Assembly (NCBI GenBank): GCA_005881235.1
Contig: VBEQ01000159.1
Location: 1-27,082 of the forward strand
DNA length: 27,082 nucleotides
Source: Chloroflexota bacterium
GTDB taxonomy: Bacteria; Chloroflexota; Dormibacteria; CF-121
Direction of reading: 5' to 3'
Part shown: piece after piece, positions 1 through 10,039 of the stretch
Numbering within the stretch: the stretch's first letter is position 1
How the letters are laid out: each line of letters starts with the position of its first letter
The notes under the pieces: model-generated
What the model was told of the DNA's origin: nothing
Database searches by the model: none
Seen by the model: the letters and a program-made list of their open reading frames with translations, nothing else
Position numbers and translations under genes: made by a program

Positions 1-2
1 AA

Positions 3-31
3 CCAGAACGCGAAGGGCCGAAGACATCCCG

Positions 32-35
<4 letters not shown>
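3..35 (+). CDS. 3' end of an upstream gene (possibly clpP), partial
   Basis: The third forward frame is open from the window edge to a TGA at 33-35 and encodes the tail PEREGPKTSR. Its stop overlaps the clpX start codon as ATGA, the usual sign of translational coupling. clpP commonly precedes clpX, so this is probably the ClpP C-terminus, but ten residues of a charged tail cannot identify a family. Confidence 0.35.
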
Positions 36-1303
<1,268 letters not shown>

Positions 1304-1310
1304 GACTGAC

Positions 1311-3752
1311 TTGTCGGCTGTGACCGGCGCGCCGGCCACCATTCAGTTACCGCTCCTCCCCCTCAAGAACGTGGTGCTGTTCCCCCACATGATCGTGCCG
1401 CTCTATGTCGGGCGGGAACGGTCGATCCACGCTCTCGAGGCGGCGATGACGCAGGGCAAGCAGGTATTCCTCTGCACGCAGCGCCAGGCGGACTGCGAGG
1501 ACCCGCAGGAAGGGGACCTCTACCGCGTGGGCGTCATCGGCGAGGTCGTGCAGATGCTCAAGCTGCCGGACAGCACCATCAAGGTCTTGATCGAGGGCTC
1601 GTCGCGGGCGGTGATCGAACGCTTCGTCGACGGTGAAGCGCACCTCCGGGTGGAGGTCGCCCTGCTGGAGGAGGACTTCATCCCCTCGCCGGAGCTGGAG
1701 GGCCTGATGCGCGGCGTCGTCGACCTCTTTGACCGCTACGTCGAGCTCGACAAGAAGGTGCCGCCGGAAGTCAACCTGACGGTGCGCGGCGTCGAGGATG
1801 CCGGCCGGATGGCGGACATCGTCGCCTCCAATCTGGGCATTGGGGTCACCGACAAGCAGGACGTGCTGGAGACCTTTCAGATGAACGCGCGCCTCGAGAA
1901 GCTCTCCGCGGTGCTGCAGCGGGAGATCGAGATTCTCGACATGGACCGCTCCATCCGGCAGCGGGTCCGGCAGCAGATCGACCGGCGGCAGAAGGAGTTC
2001 TACCTGAAGGAACAGATGCGCGTCATCCAGGAAGAGCTCGGTGGGGAGGAGCCGCACCCGAGCGAGTTGGACGAGATGCGCGAGCGCATCCGGGCCCTGG
2101 AGCTGGCCGAAGCCATCGAGGACCGCCTGCTCAAGGACGTCGACCGCCTGGAGCGGATGCCGCCCGGCTCACCGGAGATCTCGGTGCTGCATGCCTATCT
2201 CGACCTGGTGGTGTCGCTTCCCTGGCACGCCTCCAGCGAGGACGTCACCGACCTGCGCGCCGCGGAGAAGGTCCTCGACGAGGATCACCACGGTCTGCGG
2301 AAGATCAAGGAACGCATCCTGGAGTTCCTCGCCGTGCGCCAGCTGACCAAGTCGCCCAAAGGGCCGATCCTCTGCTTCATTGGGCCGCCCGGAGTGGGGA
2401 AGACCAGCCTCGGCCGCTCCATCGCCCGGGCGTTGGGGCGGAAATTCGTCCGGATGTCACTTGGCGGCGTCTCCGACGAGGCCGAGATCCGTGGACATCG
2501 GCGCACCTACGTCGGCTCGATGCCGGGGCGGATCATCAAGGGCTTGCGCGAGGCTGGAACCCGCAACCCGGTCTTCCTGCTGGATGAAATCGACAAGATG
2601 TCGTCAGACTTTCGAGGCGACCCCGCCTCGGCGATGCTCGAGGTCCTCGACCCGGAGCAGAACAAGCACTTCTCGGATCATTACCTGGAGATTCCCTTCG
2701 ATCTTTCCGAAGTCCTGTTCATCACGACCGCGAACGTCTACTACTCGATCCCGCGGGCGCTGCTCGACCGTATGGAGGTCATCAACCTTCCCGGCTATAC
2801 GGCCGAGGAGAAGATGGTCATCGCGCGCGAGTTCCTCATCCCCAAGCAGCTCTTAGACCACGGCCTCACCGAGAAACACATCGAGTTCACCAAGCCGGCG
2901 GTTTCCACGATCATCAACCGCTACACCAGCGAGGCCGGCGTGCGCAACCTGGAGCGATCGATCGCCGGCGTCTGCCGGAAGGTCGCCCGCGAGGTGGTCA
3001 AGGGCAAGACGCGCCGCATGACGATCGCGCCCAGCCGGCTGGATGACCTGCTCGGGCCACCGCGCTATAAGCCGGACGAAGGCCACAAGGAGCCGCTGGT
3101 GGGGGTTGCCAACGGGCTTGCCTGGACCGAAGTCGGCGGCGTGCTGCTGACGATCGAAGTGATTACCATGCCGGGGAAGGGCAACCTGAATCTCACCGGG
3201 CAGATGGGCGACGTGATGCAGGAATCGGCCCGGGCCGCGCTTTCCTACGCGCGTTCGAATGCGCAGATGCTCGGCATCCCGGTCGATTTCCGCGACAAGC
3301 TCGACCTGCACATCCACATCCCCAAGGGCGCCATTCCCAAGGACGGCCCCTCGGCGGGGATTTCGATGGCGCTCGCCATCATTTCCGCGCTGTCGCAGCG
3401 ACCGATCCGGTCAGACGTTGCGCTGACCGGTGAGATCACGTTGCGCGGACGCGTGCTGCCCATCGGCGGGCTCAAGGAGAAAGTCCTGGCCGCCCACCGG
3501 ATCGGCATTCAGACGATCCTGCTGCCAGCCGACAACGAGGCCGATCTCGCGGACATCCCAGCCGACATCCGCAAGCGCCTGACGTTCAAGTTGGTCCAGA
3601 CCATGGACGAAGTCATCGCCGAGGCGCTGCTGCCGAGCAGCGGGACCATCCTCCTGCCCGAGCTCACCGAACCGGCCGGCGTCGAAGAGGTGGCGATCGC
3701 CAACGCCGAAGACCGGCCTCGACCCGACACGCCGCGCCAGCCGTCGCTCTAG
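1311..3752 (+). CDS. lon: ATP-dependent Lon protease
   Basis: Lon is a homo-oligomeric cytoplasmic AAA+ serine protease that degrades misfolded and regulatory proteins. The 813-residue product has the LonA layout. A LAN substrate-binding domain covers about 12-205, a helical region about 205-345, and the AAA+ module carries Walker A GPPGVGKT at 358-365 and Walker B VFLLDEID at 421-428. The C-terminal protease domain carries the Ser-Lys dyad: Ser681 in PKDGPSAG and Lys724 in GGLKEKV. The start is TTG at 1311, seven nt after the clpX stop. An AGGA ribosome-binding element (1302-1305) overlaps that stop. About 40 residues after the protease fold form an acidic and proline-rich tail of no evident function. 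The next gene, valS, begins 12 nt downstream. Confidence 0.97.
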   Translation: MSAVTGAPATIQLPLLPLKNVVLFPHMIVPLYVGRERSIHALEAAMTQGKQVFLCTQRQADCEDPQEGDLYRVGVIGEVVQMLKLPDSTIKVLIEGSSRAVIERFVDGEAHLRVEVALLEEDFIPSPELEGLMRGVVDLFDRYVELDKKVPPEVNLTVRGVEDAGRMADIVASNLGIGVTDKQDVLETFQMNARLEKLSAVLQREIEILDMDRSIRQRVRQQIDRRQKEFYLKEQMRVIQEELGGEEPHPSELDEMRERIRALELAEAIEDRLLKDVDRLERMPPGSPEISVLHAYLDLVVSLPWHASSEDVTDLRAAEKVLDEDHHGLRKIKERILEFLAVRQLTKSPKGPILCFIGPPGVGKTSLGRSIARALGRKFVRMSLGGVSDEAEIRGHRRTYVGSMPGRIIKGLREAGTRNPVFLLDEIDKMSSDFRGDPASAMLEVLDPEQNKHFSDHYLEIPFDLSEVLFITTANVYYSIPRALLDRMEVINLPGYTAEEKMVIAREFLIPKQLLDHGLTEKHIEFTKPAVSTIINRYTSEAGVRNLERSIAGVCRKVAREVVKGKTRRMTIAPSRLDDLLGPPRYKPDEGHKEPLVGVANGLAWTEVGGVLLTIEVITMPGKGNLNLTGQMGDVMQESARAALSYARSNAQMLGIPVDFRDKLDLHIHIPKGAIPKDGPSAGISMALAIISALSQRPIRSDVALTGEITLRGRVLPIGGLKEKVLAAHRIGIQTILLPADNEADLADIPADIRKRLTFKLVQTMDEVIAEALLPSSGTILLPELTEPAGVEEVAIANAEDRPRPDTPRQPSL

Positions 3753-3764
3753 ACTGTCCCAACT

Positions 3765-6368
3765 GTGGAAACCCGGTACGACCCGAAGGCTGTCGAGCAG
3801 CGCTGGTATGACGCCTGGGAGCAACGCGGCTACTTCAAGGCGCGCGAGAGCCTGACGGGAAAGACCTTCACGATCTCGATGCCGCCGCCCAACATCACCG
3901 GCGACCTTCATATGGGGCACGCGATGTACACCCTGCAGGATGTCCTGATCCGCTGGCACCGAATGCTCGGTGACGCGGCGCTCTGGGTCCCGGGGACCGA
4001 CCACGCGGCCATCGCCACGCAGAACGTGTTGGAGAAGCAGCTGGCCAAAAAAGGGACGACCAAGGAAGCGATCGGCCGCGAGGCCTGGGACCACCTGGTG
4101 AACCAGTGGTACGAGACCACCGGCCACACCATTCTCGGGCAGATGCGCCGCCTCGGCTTCTCCGCCGATTGGTCGCGCAACCGCTTCACCATGGACCCGG
4201 CCTATGTGGAGGCGATCCGCTATGTCTTCGTCCAGCTCTGGAAGGAGGGGCTGATCTACCGCGGTCCGCGGATCGTCAACTGGTGTCCCCGCGACCAGAG
4301 CGCGATCTCTGACCTCGAAGTGCAGTACGTCGAAGAGGACGGCCACCTCTACTTCCTCGACTACCCGGTCGAGGGCGGCGGCACGATCCCGGTCGCCACA
4401 GCGCGCCCCGAGACGATGGTCGGCGACACCGGCGTCGCGGTCCACCCGGATGACTGGCGCTACAAGGATTTGATCGGCAAACACGTCGTGCTGCCCATCG
4501 TCCACCGTCGCGTGCCGATCGTCGCCGATGAGGCGGTCGACCAGGAGTTCGGCACCGGCGCGGTCAAGGTGACGCCCGGGCACGATGCCACCGACTACGA
4601 CATTGGCGAGCGGCACCACCTACCGGTGCTGAGCATCCTGACCCTGGACGGCCGGATGAACCTCCCGGAGGTCGCGCAACTCCATGGCCTGAAGGTCCCC
4701 GCGGCACGTGAGCGCATCGTCGAGATGCTGCGGTCCGAGGGTGCCCTGCAGAAGATCGAACCGTACCGCCACTCGGTCGGCCACTGCGATCGCTGCGGTG
4801 CGGTTATCGAGCCGATCGTCTCGGCGCAGTGGTGGGTGCGGATGAAACCGCTGGCGGCGCCGGCGATCGCGGTGGCGGAGAGCGACGATCTGCGCTTCCA
4901 TCCCGAGCGCTGGCGCGAGCAGTACCTCCGCTGGATGCGCAACATCCGCGACTGGAATATTTCCCGTCAGCTCTGGCTCGGCCACCGAATCCCGGTGTGG
5001 ACCTGCGCCAACGGCCACGCCGTCGCTTACCTCAAGAACCCGCAGCAATGCGAGCAATGCGGCAACCGGCACCTGACACAGGACCCGGACGTGCTGGACA
5101 CCTGGTTCTCGTCATCGCTGTGGCCCTTCGTCACGCTCGGGTGGCCGACGGACACCAACGAACTGCGCCGCTTTTATCCGACACAGGTGCTCGATACCGC
5201 CCGCGACATCCTCTACCTGTGGGTGGCCCGCATGGTCTTCATGAGCCTGCACTTCCTGCACGTCGTGCCCTTCTCGGATGTCTTGATCCACGGTACGGTG
5301 CTGGCGCCCGACGGCCGGCGGATGAGCAAGTCGCTCGGCACCGGCGTCGACCCACTGGACATGATCGAACGGTACGGCGCGGATGCGACCCGCGCCTGGA
5401 CCGCCTACTTCGGCACCAGTGGGCAGGACATCCGCTTTTCCGAGGAGAAGATCAAGTCCTACCAGCTCTTCGCCAACAAGCTCTGGAATGCGACGCGCCT
5501 TCTGGTAGCGAAATTGCCGGAGGGCGCCTCGGCGATGCCCATCGACGAGGCGACCCTCGAGCCCGCCGATACCTGGATCCTGGGGCGGCTCAGCGCGGTC
5601 ACCCGGCTGGTCACCGAATCATTCCAGCGGTACGAGTTCGGCCCGGCGATCGACGTGCTCTATGAGTTCACCTGGCACGAGTTTGCCGACGATTACCTGG
5701 AACTGATCAAGCCGCGGCTGCAGGCTGCCGAGGCTTCGACGTCGACGGCGCTGGCCGTCGGCGTGAACGTCCTGGAAACAACGCTACGGCTGCTGCATCC
5801 GATCATGCCGTTCGTAACGGAAGAGCTCTGGCAGCGGCTGCCGCACGAAGGCGAGACGATCATGTACGCGGCCTGGCCGTTGCCCGACGAGACCATCGAG
5901 GATCGGGGACTGATGGAAGACATGGCGCATCTGCTCGACGTGGTCAGGGCAGTTCGCAACCTGCGCCAGTCGTCCGATCAGAAAGTGCGCCGGCAGCCGG
6001 CTGAAGTGACGTCGGCACGGCGGCTGCTGACGGAGCCGCTGGGACGCGCCTACCTTGCCACCCTGGCCGGGCTCGAGCTCGATGGCAAGTTGCCGGAAGG
6101 CATGCCGCAGTCAGTTGTGGTGGTCGGCAACACGACCGTTAAGGTCGGCCTTCCGGGTGATGGAGCCGCCGAGACGCAGCGTTACCAGGGCGAGCTACAG
6201 AAGACACGGCGGGAGATCGAGGTTATCGAGGCCAAGCTGAACAACCCCGACTTCACGGGGAAGGCTCCGGCGGTCGTCGTCGAGCGAGAGCGTGCCCGGC
6301 TCGCCCAGGCCAGGCAGGCCGCCGCCCGCCTGCGCGCTCTGTTGGGTGAAACGGGGGAATTAGGGTAA
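3765..6368 (+). CDS. valS: Valyl-tRNA synthetase
   Basis: This class I aminoacyl-tRNA synthetase charges tRNA-Val and edits mischarged threonine. Visible landmarks in 867 residues are the HIGH signature as HMGH (49-52), the CP1 editing domain with TARPETMVGD, the DVLDTWFSSSLWP block typical of ValRS/IleRS, and the KMSKS loop present as RMSKS (519-523). An anticodon-binding helical domain follows. The end (about 800-860) is an Arg/Glu/Lys-rich coiled coil, the tRNA-binding arm that distinguishes ValRS from IleRS. Cysteine pairs near 345 and 420-430 look like zinc sites. The first Lys of KMSKS is replaced by Arg, a conservative change that may be a lineage trait. The start is GTG at 3765 with no clear Shine-Dalgarno, 12 nt after lon. 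It probably sits in the clpX-lon transcript. Confidence 0.97.
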   Translation: METRYDPKAVEQRWYDAWEQRGYFKARESLTGKTFTISMPPPNITGDLHMGHAMYTLQDVLIRWHRMLGDAALWVPGTDHAAIATQNVLEKQLAKKGTTKEAIGREAWDHLVNQWYETTGHTILGQMRRLGFSADWSRNRFTMDPAYVEAIRYVFVQLWKEGLIYRGPRIVNWCPRDQSAISDLEVQYVEEDGHLYFLDYPVEGGGTIPVATARPETMVGDTGVAVHPDDWRYKDLIGKHVVLPIVHRRVPIVADEAVDQEFGTGAVKVTPGHDATDYDIGERHHLPVLSILTLDGRMNLPEVAQLHGLKVPAARERIVEMLRSEGALQKIEPYRHSVGHCDRCGAVIEPIVSAQWWVRMKPLAAPAIAVAESDDLRFHPERWREQYLRWMRNIRDWNISRQLWLGHRIPVWTCANGHAVAYLKNPQQCEQCGNRHLTQDPDVLDTWFSSSLWPFVTLGWPTDTNELRRFYPTQVLDTARDILYLWVARMVFMSLHFLHVVPFSDVLIHGTVLAPDGRRMSKSLGTGVDPLDMIERYGADATRAWTAYFGTSGQDIRFSEEKIKSYQLFANKLWNATRLLVAKLPEGASAMPIDEATLEPADTWILGRLSAVTRLVTESFQRYEFGPAIDVLYEFTWHEFADDYLELIKPRLQAAEASTSTALAVGVNVLETTLRLLHPIMPFVTEELWQRLPHEGETIMYAAWPLPDETIEDRGLMEDMAHLLDVVRAVRNLRQSSDQKVRRQPAEVTSARRLLTEPLGRAYLATLAGLELDGKLPEGMPQSVVVVGNTTVKVGLPGDGAAETQRYQGELQKTRREIEVIEAKLNNPDFTGKAPAVVVERERARLAQARQAAARLRALLGETGELG

Positions 6369-6397
6369 GGTAGCGGAAGTCAAATTCTGAGATTCCT

Positions 6398-6404
6398 GAG
6401 GAGG
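6398..6404 (+). promoter_or_regulatory. Strong ribosome-binding site for the zinc-ribbon membrane protein
   Basis: GAGGAGG lies four nt before a TTG codon at 6409. It is one of the few strong Shine-Dalgarno sequences in the window, and it decides in favour of the TTG start. Confidence 0.7.
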
Positions 6405-6408
6405 CGCT

Positions 6409-6879
6409 TTGCCGAATCTAACGTCACTGAAACCACTGCTCTTCATCGTCGTTTTCTACCTGCTGGCGTTCTGGCTCAGCCTCTCGTACTGGGCCTTCCG
6501 CGATGCGCGGGAGCGCTCGAACAGCGTGCTGTTTCACGTCTTCGCCACCGGCCTCTCGCTGGTGCTGCCGATCTTCGGCCTGTTCATCTACATGATCATC
6601 CGGCCACCGCTGACGATGGCGGAACGCCGCGCCCTGGAGCTCGAGACCCAGGCATTGTCCGAGCCCGGCGGCCCAGCGCGGGAATTGCGGCCCTGCCCCA
6701 GCTGCGGCGAGCCGATCGATTCCCAGTATGTCCTCTGCCCCCATTGCAAGACGCAGTTCAGTAAGCTCTGCCCGCGCTGCAACAAACAGCTCAAGCTGGG
6801 TTGGAGCGTCTGCCCCTACTGCGCCGAAGAAGTCCCACTCCAGGGTGGGGCGGTCCCCACGCCACGCATCGCTCGCTAG
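6409..6879 (+). CDS. Two-TM membrane protein with a double zinc ribbon
   Basis: The function is unknown. The 156-residue product has two hydrophobic segments, about 8-29 and 43-64, so it should sit in the membrane with a small loop between them. A linker follows, then two zinc ribbons: Cys96/Cys99 with Cys110/Cys113, and Cys121/Cys124 with Cys135/Cys138. Each site is a CPxC knuckle. This matches the double zinc ribbon (DZR) arrangement used as a protein- or nucleic-acid-binding module. The ribbons follow the second TM and probably face the cytoplasm. The start is TTG at 6409, supported by a strong ribosome-binding site. The gene lies 40 nt after valS and 21 nt before a pair of membrane-protein genes with which it may be transcribed. 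Confidence 0.75.
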   Translation: MPNLTSLKPLLFIVVFYLLAFWLSLSYWAFRDARERSNSVLFHVFATGLSLVLPIFGLFIYMIIRPPLTMAERRALELETQALSEPGGPARELRPCPSCGEPIDSQYVLCPHCKTQFSKLCPRCNKQLKLGWSVCPYCAEEVPLQGGAVPTPRIAR

Positions 6880-6900
6880 CAACCTCGAGCTAAGCCCAAG

Positions 6901-8454
6901 ATGCCGCTTGCGGCGCAGGCGCTGCTCCCATTTCTTGCGCTGCTGGGAGCGGCGGTCATTGTTCAGCGACGACCGCGCCGAGCGTCAAACGGCTGGATCT
7001 CGGTCGCGGCGACCGGCCTGGCCGGGATCACCGCCATGGTCGAGCTGGTGCGCCTGGCGCCCGGTGAGCACGTCGATGTCCCCTATCTGACGACCTTCCC
7101 CTACGCCGACCTTGCCATCCGGCTCGATGGTCTTTCGCTGGCTTTTGCGAGCGTCACGCTCATCACCGCCGCGTTGCTCATGCTGGCGCGGCTGCGACTC
7201 CACGGCGATCGAAGGGATCCCTGGTTAGGCTGGCTGCTGACCGCCGCCGCCACGTGCGCGGTGATCTTCGCCCACAACCTGCTGCTGGTTTACATCGCCT
7301 TGCAGCTGCTGACCCTTGCCTGGACGGGGGCACTGGACGAGACCGCGCGGCGGCGTCGTGGGCTTCGCCTCAGCGTCCAGGTTGCCGACATCGGGCTGCT
7401 GCTCGCCGCGGCCAGCGCGATTCAATCCGTCGGAACCAGCGGCTTCTCGGGCGTGCCCTCGGATACCTTCGCGCTCCCCGCATTCGTCTTCGTCCTGTTG
7501 CCGGTCGTGGCGCGGGTCGCGGCCCTGGCGGTCACCGCGGGCGGACCCCAGGCGACGGTGGCCTTCGAGCCGGCCATCGTCTGGGTCGCGCCCGCCGGAT
7601 ACCTGCTCATGCGCATGCTGGCGCTGATGGGCGGTCGGCTCCCGGACCGCCCGACGGCGGTCGTGCTCTTCGCGGCCGCCACCCTGGTGGCGCTGGCGAT
7701 GGCCGCGCTCGCGCTCCTGGAGCGCTCGGCCGCGCGCCGCGTCGCGCTGTTGCTGGTGGCCCACGCCGCGCTCGCGCTGGCGCTCTCGACCGGCGCCGAT
7801 CCGCTCATGACCGTGGCGTGCACCTGGCTCTGGCTGCTGCTGGTGCCCCTCGCAGGGCTTGCCAGCGTTCGAGTCGCGGCGGGGTCCTTGCCCGAGGCTT
7901 TCACACAGGTGAACCTCGCCATGATCCCGGGGAGTACGGCGTTCGTTGGCCTTTGGCTGGGCAGCCTTGCGCTGAATGCCCGTGGGCTCCTCTTCGGCGT
8001 CATCCCCGTGGGCGTCGGCGTCGCCCTGTCGGCGACCGCGGCGCTCAGCCGTCTCAAGCGACCGCGATCGCTCCGGCTGGATCCCCCCACGGTCTGGGCC
8101 GCGGGACTGCTGCTGATCGCCGCCTTTCCGATTGTCGTGATGGGCCGTCTCGTGGTGCCGGCGGCGGCGACCGTTCGTCTCGTTCCCGGCGGAACGGTCG
8201 CGGCCAACCCCATCGGGATCGTCGCCGGCGGCCGCTTCTTTCCGGCGCTGGTCGTGTCGCTCGTGATGGCGCTTGCCCTGGGCTTCGCGGCCTGGAGGCT
8301 GCGTCTGAAAGCCCCCACGCTGCCCTTCCCCAAAGAGGGAGTGAAAATCAACACTCCCACCCTGCCGGCCCTGCCGAGGGTACCGCCATGGGGTCGATTC
8401 GTATTGTGGGGCGCCTTTGCCGTGGCGGTCTACAACGTCCTGACGCGGCCATGA
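6901..8454 (+). CDS. Polytopic membrane protein resembling a degenerate NuoL/Mrp-type antiporter subunit
   Basis: The 517-residue product is almost entirely hydrophobic, with roughly 13-14 membrane segments. Two stretches recall proton-pumping NADH-quinone oxidoreductase or Mrp antiporter subunits. RLDGLSLAFASV (74-85) resembles the IDGLS motif before TM3, and HNLLLVYIALQLLTL (125-139) resembles the TM5 block NLLxLYxxWELxSL. The key TM5 glutamate is Gln135 here. The lysine expected in the following AKSAQ-like helix is absent (AVTAG, 210-214). Almost no charged residue is buried in the membrane. Proton translocation as in complex I therefore seems unlikely, and the resemblance may be structural only. 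A polar linker near 470-505 contains a DNA hairpin. The stop overlaps the next start as ATGA, so the two membrane proteins are probably made as partners. The family assignment is tentative. Confidence 0.6.
   Translation: MPLAAQALLPFLALLGAAVIVQRRPRRASNGWISVAATGLAGITAMVELVRLAPGEHVDVPYLTTFPYADLAIRLDGLSLAFASVTLITAALLMLARLRLHGDRRDPWLGWLLTAAATCAVIFAHNLLLVYIALQLLTLAWTGALDETARRRRGLRLSVQVADIGLLLAAASAIQSVGTSGFSGVPSDTFALPAFVFVLLPVVARVAALAVTAGGPQATVAFEPAIVWVAPAGYLLMRMLALMGGRLPDRPTAVVLFAAATLVALAMAALALLERSAARRVALLLVAHAALALALSTGADPLMTVACTWLWLLLVPLAGLASVRVAAGSLPEAFTQVNLAMIPGSTAFVGLWLGSLALNARGLLFGVIPVGVGVALSATAALSRLKRPRSLRLDPPTVWAAGLLLIAAFPIVVMGRLVVPAAATVRLVPGGTVAANPIGIVAGGRFFPALVVSLVMALALGFAAWRLRLKAPTLPFPKEGVKINTPTLPALPRVPPWGRFVLWGAFAVAVYNVLTRP
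8337..8358. repeat. Perfect 7-bp inverted repeat with 8-nt loop inside the coding region
   Basis: GGGAGTG (8337-8343) and CACTCCC (8352-8358) pair perfectly around the A-rich loop AAAATCAA. The element lies in the linker before the last TM of the NuoL-like protein. Its local base composition is more A-rich than the surrounding gene, as if a small palindromic element had been inserted in frame. Confidence 0.6.
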
Positions 8455-10025
8455 TCCTCTACCTCCCGGCGGCGCTGTTTGTCGTGAGCCTGCTGATGGC
8501 GTATGGGAGTGCGGGGCGAAGACGGCAGGCGGCAACCGTCGGCACCCTGGCCGCGGCCGCGTGGTCGCTGGCATTGCTGGTCGACCCCGGATCAGTGGCA
8601 TGGGCGATCGGGCCGATCGGCGCCGCGCTCCTGTTGACGCGCCCCGGGAAGCGGGTCAACTCGAGCTTCGAGGGGCTGACCCGGCGCGTCGCCACCATCG
8701 CGGTGGCGCTGCTCGTCGCGCTCTTGCTCGCCTCGCGGCTACCGGTCGGAGAGAACCCGCTGCTGCTCAGCGCCGTCCCCTGGTTTCTCGGCGCACTGGG
8801 GGCCGCGTGGTTTGCGAGCCCGATCGACCAGCCCGAGCGCCTGCAGGGCCAGGTCCTCATGGTGGCGGCCGCGGCGGCCGTGATCCTCGCTGCCGTCCCG
8901 GCCGGACCGGTGACGGCGAGCCTTGCGGGAGCCATGGCCCTGATGCCGATTGCCGGCGAACACTGGCGCCTTCCGGGCCCGCTCCAGCTTCCGGTGAGCC
9001 TGACAATGCTGGGGCTTGCGGCGGTCGCGGTCGTCCTCGCGGGAGTCGGCACATCGATCGCCCGCGTCGTCCTCTTCGATTTTTCGGTTGACGTGGGCGG
9101 GGCGATCCTGCTGGCCAGCGCCGTGCTGCTGGTCGCGGGCGCCGCCCTCACACCCATCGGGTCCGAGTGGACCGCGCTGTTGGGCGTGCTGGTCGTCAGC
9201 GCGTCGGCACCCAGTCTGCGGTGGGCGGCGTTGGCGGCATTGATCGCGGTGGCAACGGTGCTGGCGAAGGAAGGGGAGCAGCTGGCGTGGATCGCCTTCG
9301 GCGTGCTTGGCCTGGCACCGGTGCTCCAGGGGGTAGCGACCTCGACGTCCACCTCGACCGTCCGGGCGCAGGCCGTGGCACTCGCGCTCGGGCTCGTCCT
9401 CATCGTGCTGGCCTCGCGGGTGGGGGTGATCCGCGTCCTGGTGCTCCCCAGCGCCGGGTTTGTGGTGATGCTCGCGCTGACCACCGTGACATCGCCGAAT
9501 CTCGTTCGGTTGCAGTGGATCACGGCGATGGGCGCCGTGCTGCTGGTGGCACGGATGGTGCTCGTGTGGCTCATCGACCGCAGCGGCCGTCCGGCGATCG
9601 TCCGCGACCAATTGCTCTTCGCCCTGCTCTTACTCGCGATCAGCGCGCGTGACGCGCTCGGGCTCGGCGCGCTGGCCGCCGCACTGCTTCTGATCGACCT
9701 CGCCATCGTCCGCATCGAGGTGATGCCGGAGCGCTGGGCGGGTACGGCCGCCCGGCTCGTGCTGCTCGCCCGGTCCAACTGGCCGCCGGCGGTAACCTTC
9801 GCGGGCGCGTCGATGGCGGTTATCGCCGCGCTCCAGGCGAGCCTTGCCCTCGGCATGCTGGCCGCGCTCCTCCTCGCCGGGTTGCAGCTGGCGCCGCTGC
9901 TCGACGGGCATGCGCTGGCGCCATCGCCGCAGCGGCCGCGCTCGCCACTCGGATGGGTCGTTCCCGCCGTGTCGATCGCATGCGGGGTCGCGCCCGCCCT
10001 GCTGCTGCGCATGCTTCGTTTCTGA
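8451..10025 (+). CDS. Polytopic membrane protein, coupled to the NuoL-like gene
   Basis: I do not recognise a family. The 524-residue product is a run of about 14-16 hydrophobic Ala/Leu/Val-rich helices with short loops, no signal peptide and no soluble domain. The start is the ATG at 8451, which overlaps the upstream stop (ATGA). The reading frame is open much further upstream, but that part lies inside the preceding gene in another frame and reads as low-complexity Arg/Ala/Gly shadow sequence. Size and position next to an antiporter-like subunit suggest the second half of a two-component membrane complex, for example a NuoN- or HyfF-like partner. No diagnostic motif supports that, so it is inference. 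A Maf gene follows after 14 nt. Confidence 0.7.
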   Translation: MILYLPAALFVVSLLMAYGSAGRRRQAATVGTLAAAAWSLALLVDPGSVAWAIGPIGAALLLTRPGKRVNSSFEGLTRRVATIAVALLVALLLASRLPVGENPLLLSAVPWFLGALGAAWFASPIDQPERLQGQVLMVAAAAAVILAAVPAGPVTASLAGAMALMPIAGEHWRLPGPLQLPVSLTMLGLAAVAVVLAGVGTSIARVVLFDFSVDVGGAILLASAVLLVAGAALTPIGSEWTALLGVLVVSASAPSLRWAALAALIAVATVLAKEGEQLAWIAFGVLGLAPVLQGVATSTSTSTVRAQAVALALGLVLIVLASRVGVIRVLVLPSAGFVVMLALTTVTSPNLVRLQWITAMGAVLLVARMVLVWLIDRSGRPAIVRDQLLFALLLLAISARDALGLGALAAALLLIDLAIVRIEVMPERWAGTAARLVLLARSNWPPAVTFAGASMAVIAALQASLALGMLAALLLAGLQLAPLLDGHALAPSPQRPRSPLGWVVPAVSIACGVAPALLLRMLRF

Positions 10026-10027
10026 TC

Positions 10028-10034
10028 GGGGAGG
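10028..10034 (+). promoter_or_regulatory. Ribosome-binding site that sets the maf start
   Basis: GGGGAGG is followed by five nt and a GTG at 10040. This supports the short Maf start, which avoids the long overlap with the preceding gene. Confidence 0.65.
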
Positions 10035-10039
10035 TTTTC

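Noticed and set aside
3411..4619. A 402-codon minus-strand frame across the lon/valS junction
   Set aside because: It spans two well-supported essential genes on the other strand, and its product is Asp/Val/Arg-rich without recognisable motifs.
7254..8450. Upstream extension of the second membrane-protein frame
   Set aside because: It would overlap the NuoL-like gene completely and encodes Gly/Arg/Ala shadow sequence; the ATGA junction at 8451 gives a natural start.
7225..10012. Long minus-strand open frames (about 460 and 520 codons) opposite the two membrane-protein genes
   Set aside because: They are antisense to confident hydrophobic coding sequence, and their translations are low-complexity Arg/Ala/Gly/Ser/Thr, as expected from high-GC shadow frames.
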